This document shows positions 22,601 through 37,400 of a DNA stretch of 64,000 nucleotides, in pieces; positions within the stretch are counted from its first letter, which is position 1; the number at the start of each line of letters is the position of its first letter. The DNA is taken from the NCBI RefSeq assembly GCF_001949145.1, contig NW_019091403.1:1444765-1508764 (forward strand), in the 5' to 3' direction. The stretch is from Acanthaster planci. Taxonomy: Eukaryota > Echinodermata > Asteroidea > Valvatida > Acanthasteridae. A program made the translations under genes and the position numbers. The notes below the pieces were generated by a model. That model saw only the letters and a program-made list of their open reading frames with translations, searched no databases and was not told the DNA's origin.

Positions 22601-25436
22601 TTAGGAAGCAGCAAGAGGTATTAAGAAGTCTCTCTCCATTAGTTTCTCGATTAAGTCCAACGGTGGAAGATCTTCAACATCAACCAAGTCTTCTATCTTC
22701 CATCCTCTTCCTGATGACGAGGTCTTGACTTCTCTTTCAAGTTGAATGAGGTCTGGAATCTGGTTGACCAGACTGGTGTCAGACTCTGGGCAGATTGTAT
22801 TGAAGAATGGAAGGAGTTCCTCGATGGATTTGATCTGATACATTGTCAAGAGTGGTCGACCTGGGGAAACCTTCAGAGCTGGCCCATCCATGCCATTCTC
22901 CTGTCAAACAAAGATAACAAAAGTCAGTATCAGGATGCTTCTTAAAGCCATCACAGAAAAACTTGGATGCTGACCTGTGAGCGAGTGTGGATAGTTCTCA
23001 CGAAACCTTGATTTTTATTGCCAAGACTACAGAAGTACAACATGGCAGGTCTTGCGTCTCTTGGCTCCGTGTAGACAAAAATCCTTACCATTGACAAAAC
23101 GCAACTTCCATAAAATGCAATGATGGAAAATGGGTTACAGAAGTATATGTGAACCTTTAGAATAGTGCTGTCACTTCTAGCTTAGTTCAAGGGAGCAGGA
23201 ATCTTGGCTCTCAATACAAGGCAAAGAGCACCCTCTGGAGTTCACGTACCAACCCTATAACCTACCTGCTTGTATCTAGTTCTTAAGAGCTGAGCAGCTC
23301 TTGACACATGAGGTACAAACTGCATTGGAGAATCCTTCTTTTTTCCTCCTCCAACAAATGCCCACTTGTACCTGAAACGAAAAAGTCATACATTCCTTAA
23401 TCTAAACCTTCTGGTCAATAAGCACAAAAACCGTCTCTACTGAGTAGAGAGTCCTTGAAACATAATATTTTATCAACTGTGGGTAGAGAACCCTCATCTT
23501 TACATACAAAAAGTCTCAAAACTTACACTTGGAATTGTGGTAAACTCTCGGCAGGCAAACAGATGGCTAGATCAAGCAGCTTACAGGCAGCTAGATACAA
23601 TCCTAACCACGGCTTGGCTACATTGCTCAGTGTCTGTGGGATGTTGCCATTACCACCAAGGAAGAAACTAGCAAAATCTGTACTTGTAACTCGCTTGATG
23701 ACTGACTTCTTACTACTTTCAGGTGTGCAAGTAAGCTGCTCTTCCATGTGAAGAAACACTTGTACCTAAGAAGTGAGGAAGATGATGACAGCCTAAATAT
23801 CTTCACTGTAACTCTTAAAGGGGTGATAGTATTACCAAATGGTCTTCACTGCTACATAATATATCACACATTTTCTGGTAGTTTCTTTAACAATAACTTA
23901 CATCATACATATTAAGAAGAGAAACCAAACTGCCAAATTTGTTTCCAAACTACAGTACATTTAACTTATTTTGCATTCACGGGGGATAATTCTATTTCTA
24001 GAGATGTTAACATATTCATACATGTAGCATCCATACTGTCGCTTTAAATGGATGAAATCACAGACAAGGACTGAAGCTTTGTTAGAGAGGACAATACCAA
24101 CTTACCAGCTCAGATATAACAGTTGGCCAAAGCCCAGTCAGATGATGAGGTGAGATGCGTAGTAAGAGCACTCTGAAGCAAACAAAGACTTGTTCATGTA
24201 CCGCAGGCCCCTGACTTTGTCTCAAATTCTCTGCTAATCGCTCTTGGATATCAGGCAAGAAACGAACATACTGGTCTGTCTCACTGCAAAATATGGTGAA
24301 ACTTAGGCGCTTCAGAAGCTGAGCTCGCTGGTCAATCTCAGCTTCCTTGCTGGTGAAGAGGTTGAGAGAGGTGTTCTGGAAAGCAGCTACTCGAGCTGGT
24401 GGATGAAAACAAAGGATACAATTGTGATAGAAAGCGATCATGAGGTATGATGAATTGGTCCTGCATTTACCAAATCTGGAGACAAATACTATCCATATCT
24501 GAAAGAAGGCTTGGTGGTGATGTGGCATCTCTCTCCTTTGTAAGAGTGAGTGTCCTGGGAAAAACTGGTGTGTGTGTGAACTCCACGTTTTGACCAGGAT
24601 GATCTATGACCAGAGTATCCTGGTCAAGGTAACTGATCAAATTGACAATTCTATGAGACTTAATGTGTCCATTTGGACTTGAGTACAATTTTAACCTGAG
24701 GTTAAGAATCATGTCAATAACTTACCCATGAGATCTCTGTAGGTTGTCTTATCATGTGTCATTAGATTATCTATTACAGGTAGCCAGCTACAAAAAAAAT
24801 ATTAAAAATCAAAATAACTGACCATGGTACAAGTGAAGAAGACTGAAATATTTGACAAGAGATACCTTTTATTGTTTCTGTTGTCACTATTTCAACTTTG
24901 GTTGATCAAGTACAGATTCACAGATCATGAAATGTAAATGGAAGATTTTAAATGAGCAGATATGGACCAACTACACAAGTGTTTTCCATTCAACCAGAAT
25001 TCTCCTTGTGGAATCCATACATTATGATACTTACTTATGTATGGATACAATATCTACTTGGAAGAAGGACGGGTCTAACAGCAGATCAAAGGCATCTTTC
25101 TTCCAGGATTTCCGTGTGTATTGATATCCACTCAGACTAGCTAATAAGGCAGTGCAGGCACGGAAACTTGGTGTGTTGGGAGAACTGTGTAAAATACAAG
25201 CATAAAATGGATTAACAAACTTGTCAATAAATGCAGTACAATGCTCTTAATGAACACTTCTGAGTACTGACAATTGGAACAATGATTGGAGACAGCTTAT
25301 ATTAAATAGAAAGATATAGGGCATACCTGTGGTTCTTGAGGTAAGGGGTAACATTGTGCATAATTGATGTCAATAAAGGCACAACTTTGTCCTTCTCATC
25401 ACTACCGTAGACCATGTCCAGCAATGTTGCCAATAA
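22601..25436 (-). other. DOP1: DOP1 exons 19-25: conserved C-terminal region
   Basis: These exons carry the most conserved C-terminal motifs: [92 protein letters not shown] and [17 protein letters not shown]. The last exon holds a basic-acidic tail ending in [15 protein letters not shown]. Very short exon 21 (62 nt) is confirmed by its phase and by family similarity. Confidence 0.9.
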
Positions 25437-28400
25437 CTACAACAGATAAGTCATAAGTTAGATTTAATGCCTTAACGTCGTAAAAATATATATTTTGAAA
25501 GGATTACATCACACCATGGAAGCACGGTATCAGTTTAAATGCAATTTTATCACAGTGGGAATCTTAATTTTGGAAGGTGTCAAAAGAATTTGAACTTGAG
25601 CCCAAAAATACGAAAACTGAATTTCAGCTTAAGCAGTTACCCATGCATTCCCAAATGGGTGGGGGTCATCTTCTTACCTCTGCCAGTAGATTGAGTGCTT
25701 GTACACTATACTGTGAGTAATTCTTAGGACTGTTAGTTGGTGTACCAAATGGTGTAGAGGGATCTGTGGTGGTGACTGAGGTCATCTCAGATGTGGAATC
25801 ACCTCCATCTGGCTCTGAAGTTACAAGAGGAAGGAAAGTAATCAGATATGCAGGTTTCCAATCCATATAAATGGACTGGAAACAACACATTGAAAATAAC
25901 GACTATACCAACATTTATCATTGCTTTATCTTGAGAAATAAACATAGATCTGAGTGTAGGTTACAGGATGTCCAAACATCACCAAACAAATCACCTAGGA
26001 ATATTTTAATCACAGACTGTGCAGAGAAGGAAAGATTTTCTTGATCAAATCCAGCCAAACTGAATCAGATACTTACCATCAGTCTGGCTCACAGTCTGCT
26101 CCTGTGGGTTGATCTTCACTGAGACATTCCTTCGAAGCCAAGTTGATTGTTCCAAGGATGAGCCAGCAATAGTATTACACGCTTCCACGAGACGCTGAGT
26201 TACCTCTTGAAGTTCCTTCTGATCCTTCCGGTCTTCAAAGGCAGGAATCTTATGAACTATCTCACTTAGAATACTGAAAAACCAAATTGTGTAAAAAAAA
26301 TAAGACGATGTCATGAGTGTGAACAAAGAAACCAAGAACCTCTAAATCAAAATTTAGCAGAATGTGGTTGCTTACACTAAGTCCACAAAAATGTAACAAC
26401 TTGAAACATACCATTTTGAAAACCATCATTACTTTGCATGGGGCTTAATGTCCCCATTTCTTTTAATGGAAAAAATGTGTCGTTTGGTTACTGCAACAAG
26501 TGAAACAATGTTGATTTGAAGACATTCAAATTGATCTTATAGATGTCAATCTGCCTCCTCTCACCGTAAGAGCAGGAACTGTCCTGGTGGTGCTAAGCCA
26601 AGTTGTAATCCTTCCTTCAGAAGAGACAACAACGACTGCCAAGAGTCCCTAACTGACATGATGGACATTCGACCAATGTAACAGAATACAAACTGAAGCA
26701 TGCTAGTCTCTAAACCAGGCTGATCCTGTTATACACAAAGAAAACGAACCTCTGTCACACACAATAAGTGTACCTGACTGTTAGGGTTAAACTACACAGT
26801 AAACTGCAGTCTAATCACATCCATTACCCTAACAGTCCTCAATCCTCCAACAGGTGAAGGATTGAGGACTGTTAGGGTTAACTGACTCCAAACGGTGTCA
26901 ATATTTGACTTGACTGGGGCTGAATCAGTATCTACACACAGCCTACATTTCAAGATAATAATATAGAATTTATATCATTAACAACAAGCTTTCTCTTTCT
27001 GTCTGACTGATATTGCTTTGACAATGCCGACATCCCACATGACCGGATGGGTACATGAATATGCACATCACAGACTTGTGGCTGTACCTTGTCTCTGATT
27101 GTGAATGGTGGAGCTTTCAAGACTTGCTTGATGGTCTGCATCAGTGTGTCTGTAGGCATAGCTCTGATTGCACTCACTAACTCAACCAAAACAACCTGGT
27201 CCTCACAAGCCTGGCGAACAACCTGCAGACATAAAACAAGTCCATGGGATCATTTCAAAGAGAGTTTCCCTGTTCTTAGTTATTTTATGGGTATGCATGG
27301 AACATTATATCACTATACTGTAGCTATATGTAAGGACCAACCAATCAGCAGTCAAGATACTAATCTGATTGAAAATGTATTTTCTACTCACATTGGTTTG
27401 TTTGGCTCCACTTTTCTTTTTCCAATCACTCCAAACCACACCAATGGCTGCCATTAAGTTGACAGGATGATGAAGAGCAATTGGACTTAACAACTCCAAA
27501 ATCTGCTGTCTAGTACCCTGTTCAAACCAAACAAAAGATTTGTCACCAATATGTCAGTCTGGTGCCCTGACATCACAAAGCAGAGGTTATACAAGCATAA
27601 CAGATACCATCCCATTTATTGGAAGAAATCGGTTAAACCTCTGGCAAAATGTCAAATATTTGTAAAATTCATTGTGGTTAATAGGTTAAGATCTGTAAGC
27701 ACAGACATTGCTTCACTTTACAGTCTGAAGAATTTGTGTTCGGTACAAGCTAAATGTATCTGATATACATGTATAGTCCCTACGGGTACATGTAGATTCC
27801 AAAGGGAAATGGGCTTACATAGAATGGGCATACTAGACCAGAGCATTGAAATAACCTACTGTTGTCACACAATTTAATACAAAGTTTTTCATAAACAGTA
27901 AGAGTTCACATTTCATCATTGAAGGTTATTTGCATAAGAAGTCAAAGTACTGCTTACATGCATGTGTCTCAGCTAAAGTCCTTGGCTACCAAAACCTGAG
28001 TATATGGCAATGCTATGTGTGCTTGAACAATAAATAATGATCAGATTAACGTCATGTGTATAATGAATACATTAATGTGTTGCGTTTGGCAACATCTATT
28101 CATGTTCAATTGTACCCAATTTTCATTAAATGACGTCACTACGTGAGCAATGCACAGCTCTACAGCTCATCAAATCAATCTTATGACCAGGCAGAAGTTG
28201 TGAAGCTTTCTCCTTAGTTATGATTAGTTTAAACACAGAGTAACAGATTCTATACTTGCGGAGAGGAAATCACAACACAAGTCTTAAATACGGATTCAAA
28301 AAATAGTTAGTAAAGATGAAAAGGCAAAACATGTTAACTTTGCAATGGGTTAACAATTAAATGGCCACTCGAACAATAATTACTCAAAGGCGGATGCACA

Positions 28401-31400
28401 AAGGCCAATTAGGAAGAAATTTGACACTACAAGAAATTAATAAACCAAATAATCAAATTAATCTTGTTTCTTATTTAAATGATAAAGAACAACAAAAAAT
28501 AAACTAAACAATCAAATTCATCTTGTTTCTTTTTAAATGATAAAGAACAAAACAAACAGAAAGACTAACAGATGACTTGTCATTTATTCTCTCCCATTTT
28601 TGAAACAGGCACAAAAAAAATCAAAACTTTGTAAACACTAATGCTACTAGTCGCAAATCCTCTGATATCTATATATTTTACATACACCCTAGGGGGTTAG
28701 GGTTAAAAATAACTAAATGGAGTGATCGTACAGTATTATCATTAATGTTCTTGCTGGTTAACCCTAAAAACTCATGTGTTGTTTTATTTTGGAACCCCCC
28801 ACCAAAAAAACCCTTGGTTGTTACATGCTTAATTGCTCTGAAACTACCGTATAAATATACTCACTAAATGTATGGTATCTGTAGAAATGTGAAGTTTGAA
28901 ATCAATATGACATGGGGTTTGATGTTAAGGTCATTTAAAAATCATGGTCTCACTTATGTTGGGATGTAAGCATTGAGCACTTGGTACGTCATTGGAAAAG
29001 TATAGATTTTTTGGCTGACCTGTATTGGAAAAATGTGAATGGCATGAAAACAGCCTCTTTGACTTTTACAAAATTTGGGTATAAATGACCAAAAGGTGTT
29101 ACTGGAAAACTCCTGTGGAAATGTCAACTCAGACAATATTGGAGAAAATGGTGCACATGTGGGTGAGGGGCATATTCTCCCCCTCCCCAGGCTCTTAAGG
29201 GTAAAGCCACATCTGGATTGTTAAGGAAGTTAATAACCTAAGCAAGAAAACTGTTTGCTTGCTGCTGAAAATATGAAGACTTAACGAGACAAGTTAAAAA
29301 ACAAACTATTAAACTGCTGGTAGAAATTTCTGGCAAGGCATTCATGAAAGCATCAAGTACTGGTACAAAATAAACAAAAACATTGAAGTACAGTGTTTTT
29401 GTAGTTTTGGTAACAGTTTAGAAATAAGATGGACTAGGAACAAAATCTACCTATAGTCAAAAATCAAATTTCTTTGTAACTGTTCCTAGGCATTAATAGG
29501 GCAGACAATAAATAGAATTGCATGCTCAACTGTATTGAGAATTAAGATGTTTTTAAGGAATATACATGTACAACACTGCATCTAACAGCCACATGATCAT
29601 GCTAGGATACACTGACTTTTTTCTGTGGTCAATACCGTATCTCAGCCAGGGGGACCTCCCAGTGATAAAATCTGATCAAATTTGGCAACCTAAATTGGAA
29701 GCCATTACTTCTGGGGTAGTACCATATATCAGACCCTAGAACAACAGATTCTAGTACATTGTATGTATGCAAACAGAGTTACTGTGGTGAACAGTGGTGA
29801 TAAGTTGAGAACCTCTGAGGCTTATCCCACTGCTGCCACCTTTTACTGGTACGCAAACAGTAGATGTATACGTGTGTATCCTAGCTTCTTCATGGACTAC
29901 TATATTGGTTTAATACATGTAGAATTCTGTCAATAAAATGGATGCTGTTCCTTACCTCAGTGGATAGCTGATAGGAAAATGCCATGGAGAGATAATGCAG
30001 GAGAGAAGTAGTTGTGCTAGTTAGTGAATGTACATGTATTGAATATCTGGGGTAGGTGTACATGTCCATGCCCATCTCAACGGAAAGGTACAATGGTAAT
30101 AATAATGTGTTGTCTTTTAAATGTGTTCCAATCGCGTTGTACAGGTACCTGCAGAGGTCACAACTCCTTTGACATTGTGGGAATACCTTGTAACTTGCAG
30201 TTCAATGTGCAGTGTTGCTTCAGTTTTAATGCTATGAAAAGGAGTTGAGACCTTAAAAAAGCATGCAAATGACACGATTGGCTCACACCATCAGGTAAGT
30301 ACTATCAGGTCTTAAGAGCAGGAGAAAATGGATCTTAAATTTGGGCATGGCTTTACTTCTGAAATGAATCAACATTTAAGTCAGTGGAAAAATTATTTGA
30401 AGCTCTGCAGACCTTTTAGTACAGAAAAAGTTGACGCATGTGAGGCTTTGAGAATAATGGTACATGTATACCTGGGTTTGGGATTGACTGGAAACTAGAT
30501 GTTAATGTATATGTACATGAAGATGGACTATGTACAGCATGTGAATGCCTATGTTTGAAGGAGGAAATCTACCATCTATATTTCAATGACCACGAAGAGG
30601 AACCAACATCAGGGAAAAGTAAACAATACCAGCAAGATGATTGATGCAAACACTGTTCAAGAACTCAAAGACATGTAAACTTAAACCCTCATGAAATGTA
30701 CGTACTGTCTCCTTCTTTAGTCCATGGAATGTATCCAGGATCAACTGAACCTATTTGGGAATTTTTGGGATGTTTAGCTCCATATGAGAACAAGCTCCAA
30801 TCCAAACATAATTTTTCTCCAGAATGGAAAGCAACATTTTGGAAAGAAACAACAAGACCTACTGTTATGCTTGTAATTCAGACACTAAAATGTCTGTAAG
30901 AATCATGGTCCTGCGAACTGAAATTCAAGCCTTGCAATGCCTGACAACTTGTATGCTGTCACAACTGGACACAAAACAAACCAGTTGTCCTAATCTTCTG
31001 TCTAGACAGAAATCATACAATCACTAAACTGACATCATCAAGATACAAAAGTCTGCTCTGTGATTAAGGCTACTCAGATATTCACACTTGTTTACCGCAG
31101 ACATTCATAAGGTGAACAGTCCATTTAGATTTCAATATGCGGTTAAATAATGCTGAAAATGTTACACTTTGAAAATTCCTTAAGGTTAAATTTCTTTGCA
31201 GTATGAAGTTTTCTTTGAAATATTTAATGCACGGGATTCACAATGTTCCACATTTTCTACTGAATGACATGCTTGTAGCTCAAATTTCAAACTTGAAATG
31301 AAGATGTACATTGCACATGTAAGTAGGGGCACTGGGACTGTATAAATGGCATGCACTGTATCTAGCACAGCCAGGGCTCATAGTCTAAGGCTGCATCCGA

Positions 31401-34400
31401 ATCTCTTGTCAAGAGCTAGGTTTAGACTTTCACTCCACTGGAAATGTGTGGAGACATGCAGAAAATAGACCTAGCTGTAGCTCTGGAAGCCAGTTTCGGA
31501 CATGGCCTAAGTCTACCGGTACCACAAACAGATGACATCATCCACTAAGCACCAATCCTAACCATGCATTTATTATACATGCATGCATTTACCACAAATT
31601 GGGACAGTTTGTCTGTTATCTCGATTAACTGAAGAGTTATGGCCTAAACTACCCATGGCGTTCAGAACGTTTAAATGAGTGTTCAACAACATTGTGATCA
31701 GTGATCTGCAAGTAAACTACATGTACTTGTTGTTACTACAAATTCTTCCTACTAGGTGAGAAATGCCTGAAAATCTCTCGTTACACAAATAAAAGTAGAA
31801 GAATAGAGGTTTGACACCAAACAATGTAACAGTACCAGTATTGCAAGTGTTAAATTTAGTTACAGGTTTTGTCCTTACACCAAGTACATGTATTCATGAA
31901 TGCTGTATACTCAGTGCTTGTCTGAGAGCTTGTGAAAAAAACTTCATCTTGAAATAACTTTGTGGTACTCGCTGCTGATACTCTCTCGGTACTCTTTTGT
32001 GGTATCTGACCCAGCTGACCCTGGCAAGCTCTATTATTGAGCAGTTAAGATGTCTGCACTAGTAACCAGGAGGTTGTGGGTTTGAGTCCCACCTGAGTAA
32101 GCTTGTGAATTTTTTCCAAAGCTCTTGGACAAGCAATAAGTATACAGTGTTTATGAACATATGTTGGGGTAAGGGTAAAACCTGTAATTAAATGTAACTG
32201 TGCTAGGAAAAATTTCATAAGTGAATTTATCTATGCATAAAACAACTACGCGACAACTACAAAAGCTCAAGGATCTAATTGCTCAGCTGATTCCTTCTTC
32301 TAAGTTCAATATGTGTTTGAAGCTAAGGTTCTGTGAGATGAACTCTACATGTACAAGTAGGGTGGGATTGGGGAAGTGTTCTTGTACATAACTAGCATTC
32401 ATGAAGGGTTCCTTTAAAAATCATGCAATAAATTGTTGGTTCGGTGTATTTCTGCTCACATCAAAGAACCAAACATGGGATTAATACAAAACAATATCCA
32501 TATGCCAGTGTTGTTTACAGTACAGCAATAAATAAGTATTCAGATCCTACACGACAAACATTTTTTACAGGATCTGTAGATGTGGGTCTAGCAAATTCAC
32601 TTTTAAGACTACGTCAAATGGTAATTGTTTGGCACCTATAGACACATCTGAGCCTAGGTGTATGGCAGATGCAACACTAACATTTCTTTTAGTGACAATC
32701 ACATTTTGTCCTTATACCACTAAAGCGCAATGACGCATGACGTATCTAGTCTATATCATAACCACAATGAGATAAAGCCATAGATTACTAAAATGCGAGG
32801 GACTTATAACCCAATTGGAAATAATCCATTGATTCTTACCTTTGGTGGTCCAAAGCTCCAGCTTGGAGGTTCTTCAGGTTTAGAGAGAGAATCCCTCAAT
32901 CTCTCACATCTTAAGATCACAGCCCATAGTTTAGCCACGCTAGAGATGATACGAGGTAACATACCAAGGAGACCCTTACGAGCATCAGCCTTTGGGTTGT
33001 TAGTCTGACTGCTAGATGGATTGGCAGTACTCTATATTCACAGAAGTAAAATGGCAAGCAAAGAACAAATGATTCATTCTTAACTTACACATTTTGGCAG
33101 TATGCTACAAGGCAAAATGCTGGGAAAAAGAAAACAGATCTTCACAAAAATCACTTATGTCTTTAACTTTGTATCAGATTTCAAAGTCATTTAAGGCCTT
33201 GTACATTCAGTAAATTTAACTATTATCAACTTCAGCCTTGAAGCACAAAATAAGCAGATGGATACGTCTTGAAACAATGACTACCAAAATAATTTCCCAA
33301 ACTTTGAGACATAGACATCCTGATACTGTAGTCTACTGATGAGGATGAAGACAGACACAGGGAAAAATACCTTGCTTTTGTCTCTAGTCAAGGCTCCAAG
33401 TAGACTACTGAGGAGTGGTGTGGAAGTACTACTCTCAGACTCTAAGGCACTGGTACTGCTGGTGACTGGACCTGAATGCCTACTTCCCATAGCAGAGAGG
33501 TTAGAGGTACTCTCTAGCAAGCAGAAATGACAGATGGTAGTCAATCCTTCTAGCATGGTGACTACATGGTCTGGGGGAACATTCTCAAGGTTCACTTCCA
33601 ACCTGTGGTGAGGAAATCAAGTATATGAAATGAGAACTCTACGAAACATACATCTAGGGATATCAATCATATCCTTGGCAATGTAGTCTACTCAGAGAGA
33701 CATGCAGTGCACATGGCTCATTATGTTGATCCAACTGCAAACTTGTGATATACCAGAGTGGATAAAATAATCTTGTCAAGCCCTCTTTTAATTGAAGAAT
33801 GTCAACACCTAAATTTAACAGCATTTCAAGTGTTTGCTACTGACCATTATTAAGCTTAGCAGTTGTCACTCAACATTATCAACAAACTACTATGTTGACT
33901 TACTTCTTGTTCGAGTCTCCTGGCGTGTAGAGAATGGTCAATTGCTCCAGATTCTTGCAAAGTTGATTACAGACAGGAAGAGCAAGCTTGGGCAATCCTC
34001 GTTCTAAATGTGGAAGTGCTTCAGTCACCACAGCAACCCAATGACGATGCATGTGACAGATTTGGTACTGTTTAAGAGCACTTAAGACAGCTGTGATGAA
34101 GATGGACTGGCTTCCAAAACGTTCCGAGCGTACAAAGCCGACAGAGGAAGTCTTCTGAGGAGTGAACTTCATGCGGAGATATTCCCATTCACTATCAGCA
34201 TTGCTTCCTGTGTCTGTGTCATCCTTAAGTGTGAAGAGTTGGTCTTCCAGGAAGATAAGAGTCCTGGCCAGCTTCAGTAGCTGGATTTGGAAGGCCTGAG
34301 CTCCTCGGTCAGACATATCTTGGGAGATATCCAAAATAATTTCTGGTTCCAGGCTTTGAGTTTTACCACTACCTCTATGGTGACTGTTAAACACCGATGA

Positions 34401-37400
34401 CAACAGGCAGTACAGGACTGCTTTCTGGACTTTGGATCTAATGAGAAGATCACTGATGAATGTTGCTAGGCCACGCCCACTGTCCTTAACGATGTAGACG
34501 AGCTCGTGAAGGATGAGACGGAGAACCTCCATGCTTGCGATCTGAACATCTCGGTTGCCATGGACATCATCTTCACTGGCTTTAAGATCATGTGGGTAGT
34601 AGCTCCTCATATAGTAGACACAGATAAGAACAACAATCTCCAGATAGGTGCTACTTCGGAAGATTGTCAGAGCCTCTTGCTCAAGGTCTGAGTAGAAATC
34701 CTGCCCAGTGATGCAGCGCTTATGTCTTGCCAAGAGTTGCTGTAACTTTATCAGCTGTGGGGTGTTGGTGCTGCTGATGCTTGTTGATGACATTGCACAG
34801 ACTAATGGCCACGGGTTAGTGCTGAGAATAGTTTTGATGGTAGACAGGACATACAGCATACGCTGAGCATCATACACCTGCACATAGAGAAGAATGTGCT
34901 GCTGTAAGGGTGGCACGGCATTCAGTTTCAATGCAGGGAGCATCTTGGGCTGACCCTGTGGTGCTCTATCTTCAGTCGCAGCTTCTGCCATTTCAATATC
35001 GCTTGGCTCTGTTTCAATCCCAGACATGGCATTCTCAAGATCATCTAGGATGTAGTCTTCTGGAGACAGATTCTCCAAGTTAGTAGATTTAACACCTGCC
35101 TTGGATCTTGGGGATGCTGGGGTTACAACATAAGACTGTTTGGAACCAGAGGAGGCTGTTGATCTATCTTCTCCTCTGGCATCACCCTCTTGACCAAGAC
35201 CATCAACTTGTCTCATTGCTTCCTCAATCACAGACATTAGAATGCCCCTGACAGCATCTTCAGGACTTTCATCCACCTCTTCATTGTAGACATAGGAGGG
35301 TTCCTCACACAAATCATCAGTGCTTGTACTTGGAGTGGCTTTGCCTAATGTTTCTGGCAAGTTACCAAGGTCTGATGGTCGCCTTTCATCAGGAACTTTG
35401 CGAATCTTTCTTTTTTCAGCACTCTCCTCTTTTGAAGGCTTGCGAGATGATGAGACTTTGACTTTTGGGCTTGAGGAAGTGTCACTGTCTGTGTCGCTAA
35501 TGTATGCTGATTGGTTCATCGGATTGACAGTGACGCTAAGTGTTTTACTGAGCATCTGAGGAGGTACGCTGTAACGAAGACCGGAGTTGGCTTTGTTGGT
35601 AACGTACTTCATCTTATCATCAATGGTGGTACATGCGAAGACAGGATCTTGCTTGCTTGGATTGATGGCGATAGCTCGCTTTCCATCCTTAATAACGTAG
35701 TATTTCACCTACAGAATACAAACAATTATCTCTGTCAATTAGAAAACAAGACACATTCACATAATCTCATTTGAATGGGCAAAAATCCATCACCTAGCAT
35801 AGCAGTATTTTGAAGAATACTGGACTGTTGGTGTCTGGCTTAGTAACTCTACAAGGAATTTGACTGTTCCTTGAGGAGGAAACCAAGATTACAATCTCAC
35901 CTCTCCATCCACACTGCTGATGCTGTAGATTCTATTCTCCACATCCTCATCTCCATCTTCATCTGTCTTACCCTCTCCTCCAGACTTCTGCTCTGGCTTA
36001 GTGTGAAGGAACTGGACAGACACACGGGCAGTGGCTGGATGGAGAAGTACTAACAAGATAGGTTCCAGGAGTCTAGCGATATCACCTCGGTCAATAGCAT
36101 GGACTAACCAAGTCTGTGTGACTGATCTTATCATGCAGTCTGGGCACTCCAAACTGTCCATCATGACCAACAGAGATCTACAAGATAATGAAAACCAGAA
36201 AAACTGAACAAACTCAAACTGAACACCTAATCTCACACATATGGTAAAGAGTTCACTAAGTTCCTGAATTTTGCCAGAATTGATCTCAAGGGTAGTTTTA
36301 ATTCCAGCACAAGATGATAATAGTGCTCCAACTTGCTGAGAAAGACCACAAAACCACTGATCTTATTTTTATTCTCACTGAACACATAAACTTGCTTTTT
36401 CAAAAATTCACCATTTTCCCACATGTACAGTGGTACACAATGAGCGTAAATTCTCTAAACTTGATCCAGTGTGTGCCTACTAAAACTTTCTGGCCAAAAG
36501 AGCATTCAAGGTTGATCCTGATTGCATTGTGGGCAATTTACCTGTCAAATGTGAGTACTTTGCTTGCTGGGCTGGCACTAAGAATCTGTGATCTGATCAA
36601 ATGCCAGAGCTGAGCATACTTGATGTGTGCAGCTAGAGAAACAGCCTGGAAAGGATAGGAAAACTTCGCAATTAGAGGATCCGGTATAATCACTTTGGCA
36701 AAAGATGGATTTATTATGGATGTTCTTTTAAGAAATGGTCCCAAAAGCAGGTGATGATACTGGATGATTTAATAACTAATTAGAAAAAGGCATCTGTTTA
36801 TGAATATGCATGAGAATGGTATACCTTGTTGATCTGTACCAGTGAGTTTCCAATGATGTCTTCACAGATGTAGACATCAGGTGCTACGTTGTGCAGCTGA
36901 TGCAGAAGATCAGCACTCTTCTGATGACAGTTGGGGGTGTTAGCACTCATGTAATGCCAGAGACTGGTTGCTACTCTCTGTAAAGCCAATCAATGACATG
37001 TTGGTAATGGCTCTGTGCATGAGCTACAGAGGGTGCTATGGGCATGTAGTTTTTTTTAGTATTTTAAAGAGCAAAGACAAAAGAGCTTTTGACCACTGTG
37101 TTTCACTCTCCATGTCCACGGGCAGGAAGAGAAACTAACCCAAAATAAGATAAGTTATCTTGCTGGTATGCATGGGCCATGATTATCAATTACTGTTTGT
37201 GACTACAATGTATTTCAGGAACAGCCATCAAGTGTTTCTACATGTATAAACAGCTAATACATGTATTACCACAAGAGGGTTGCTCAAAGTGAAAGTTGTG
37301 ATAGGAAAATAAATGTGATTAAACCTCAACTAATGAATTCCAAATTGGAAATACTGGAGATCCAGCATGTTTCACTGTATACAGTGTAATTCAGGGTTAC

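Larger units (their letters stand above)
27518..32839 (-). other. DOP1: DOP1 intron 13, 5.3 kb
   Basis: This is the largest DOP1 intron; exon 13 ends in frame and joins exon 14 directly (GPPK then [12 protein letters not shown]). It contains one dispersed ttaggg-ended element (28646), a two-copy repeat at 28434-28556 sharing aatcttgtttctt and aaatgataaagaac, and a tRNA-derived copy near 32015. No independent gene was seen on either strand. Confidence 0.7.

Noticed and set aside
29953-30040. Possible extra DOP1 exon (minus strand, gtaagg donor at 29952, frame [10 protein letters not shown])
   Set aside because: Exon 13 joins exon 14 directly in phase and in agreement with the family; the extra piece would interrupt a conserved junction and has no similarity.
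32015-32092. Functional tRNA-Thr gene
   Set aside because: The acceptor stem does not pair and the D arm is broken; only the anticodon arm and B box are tRNA-like.
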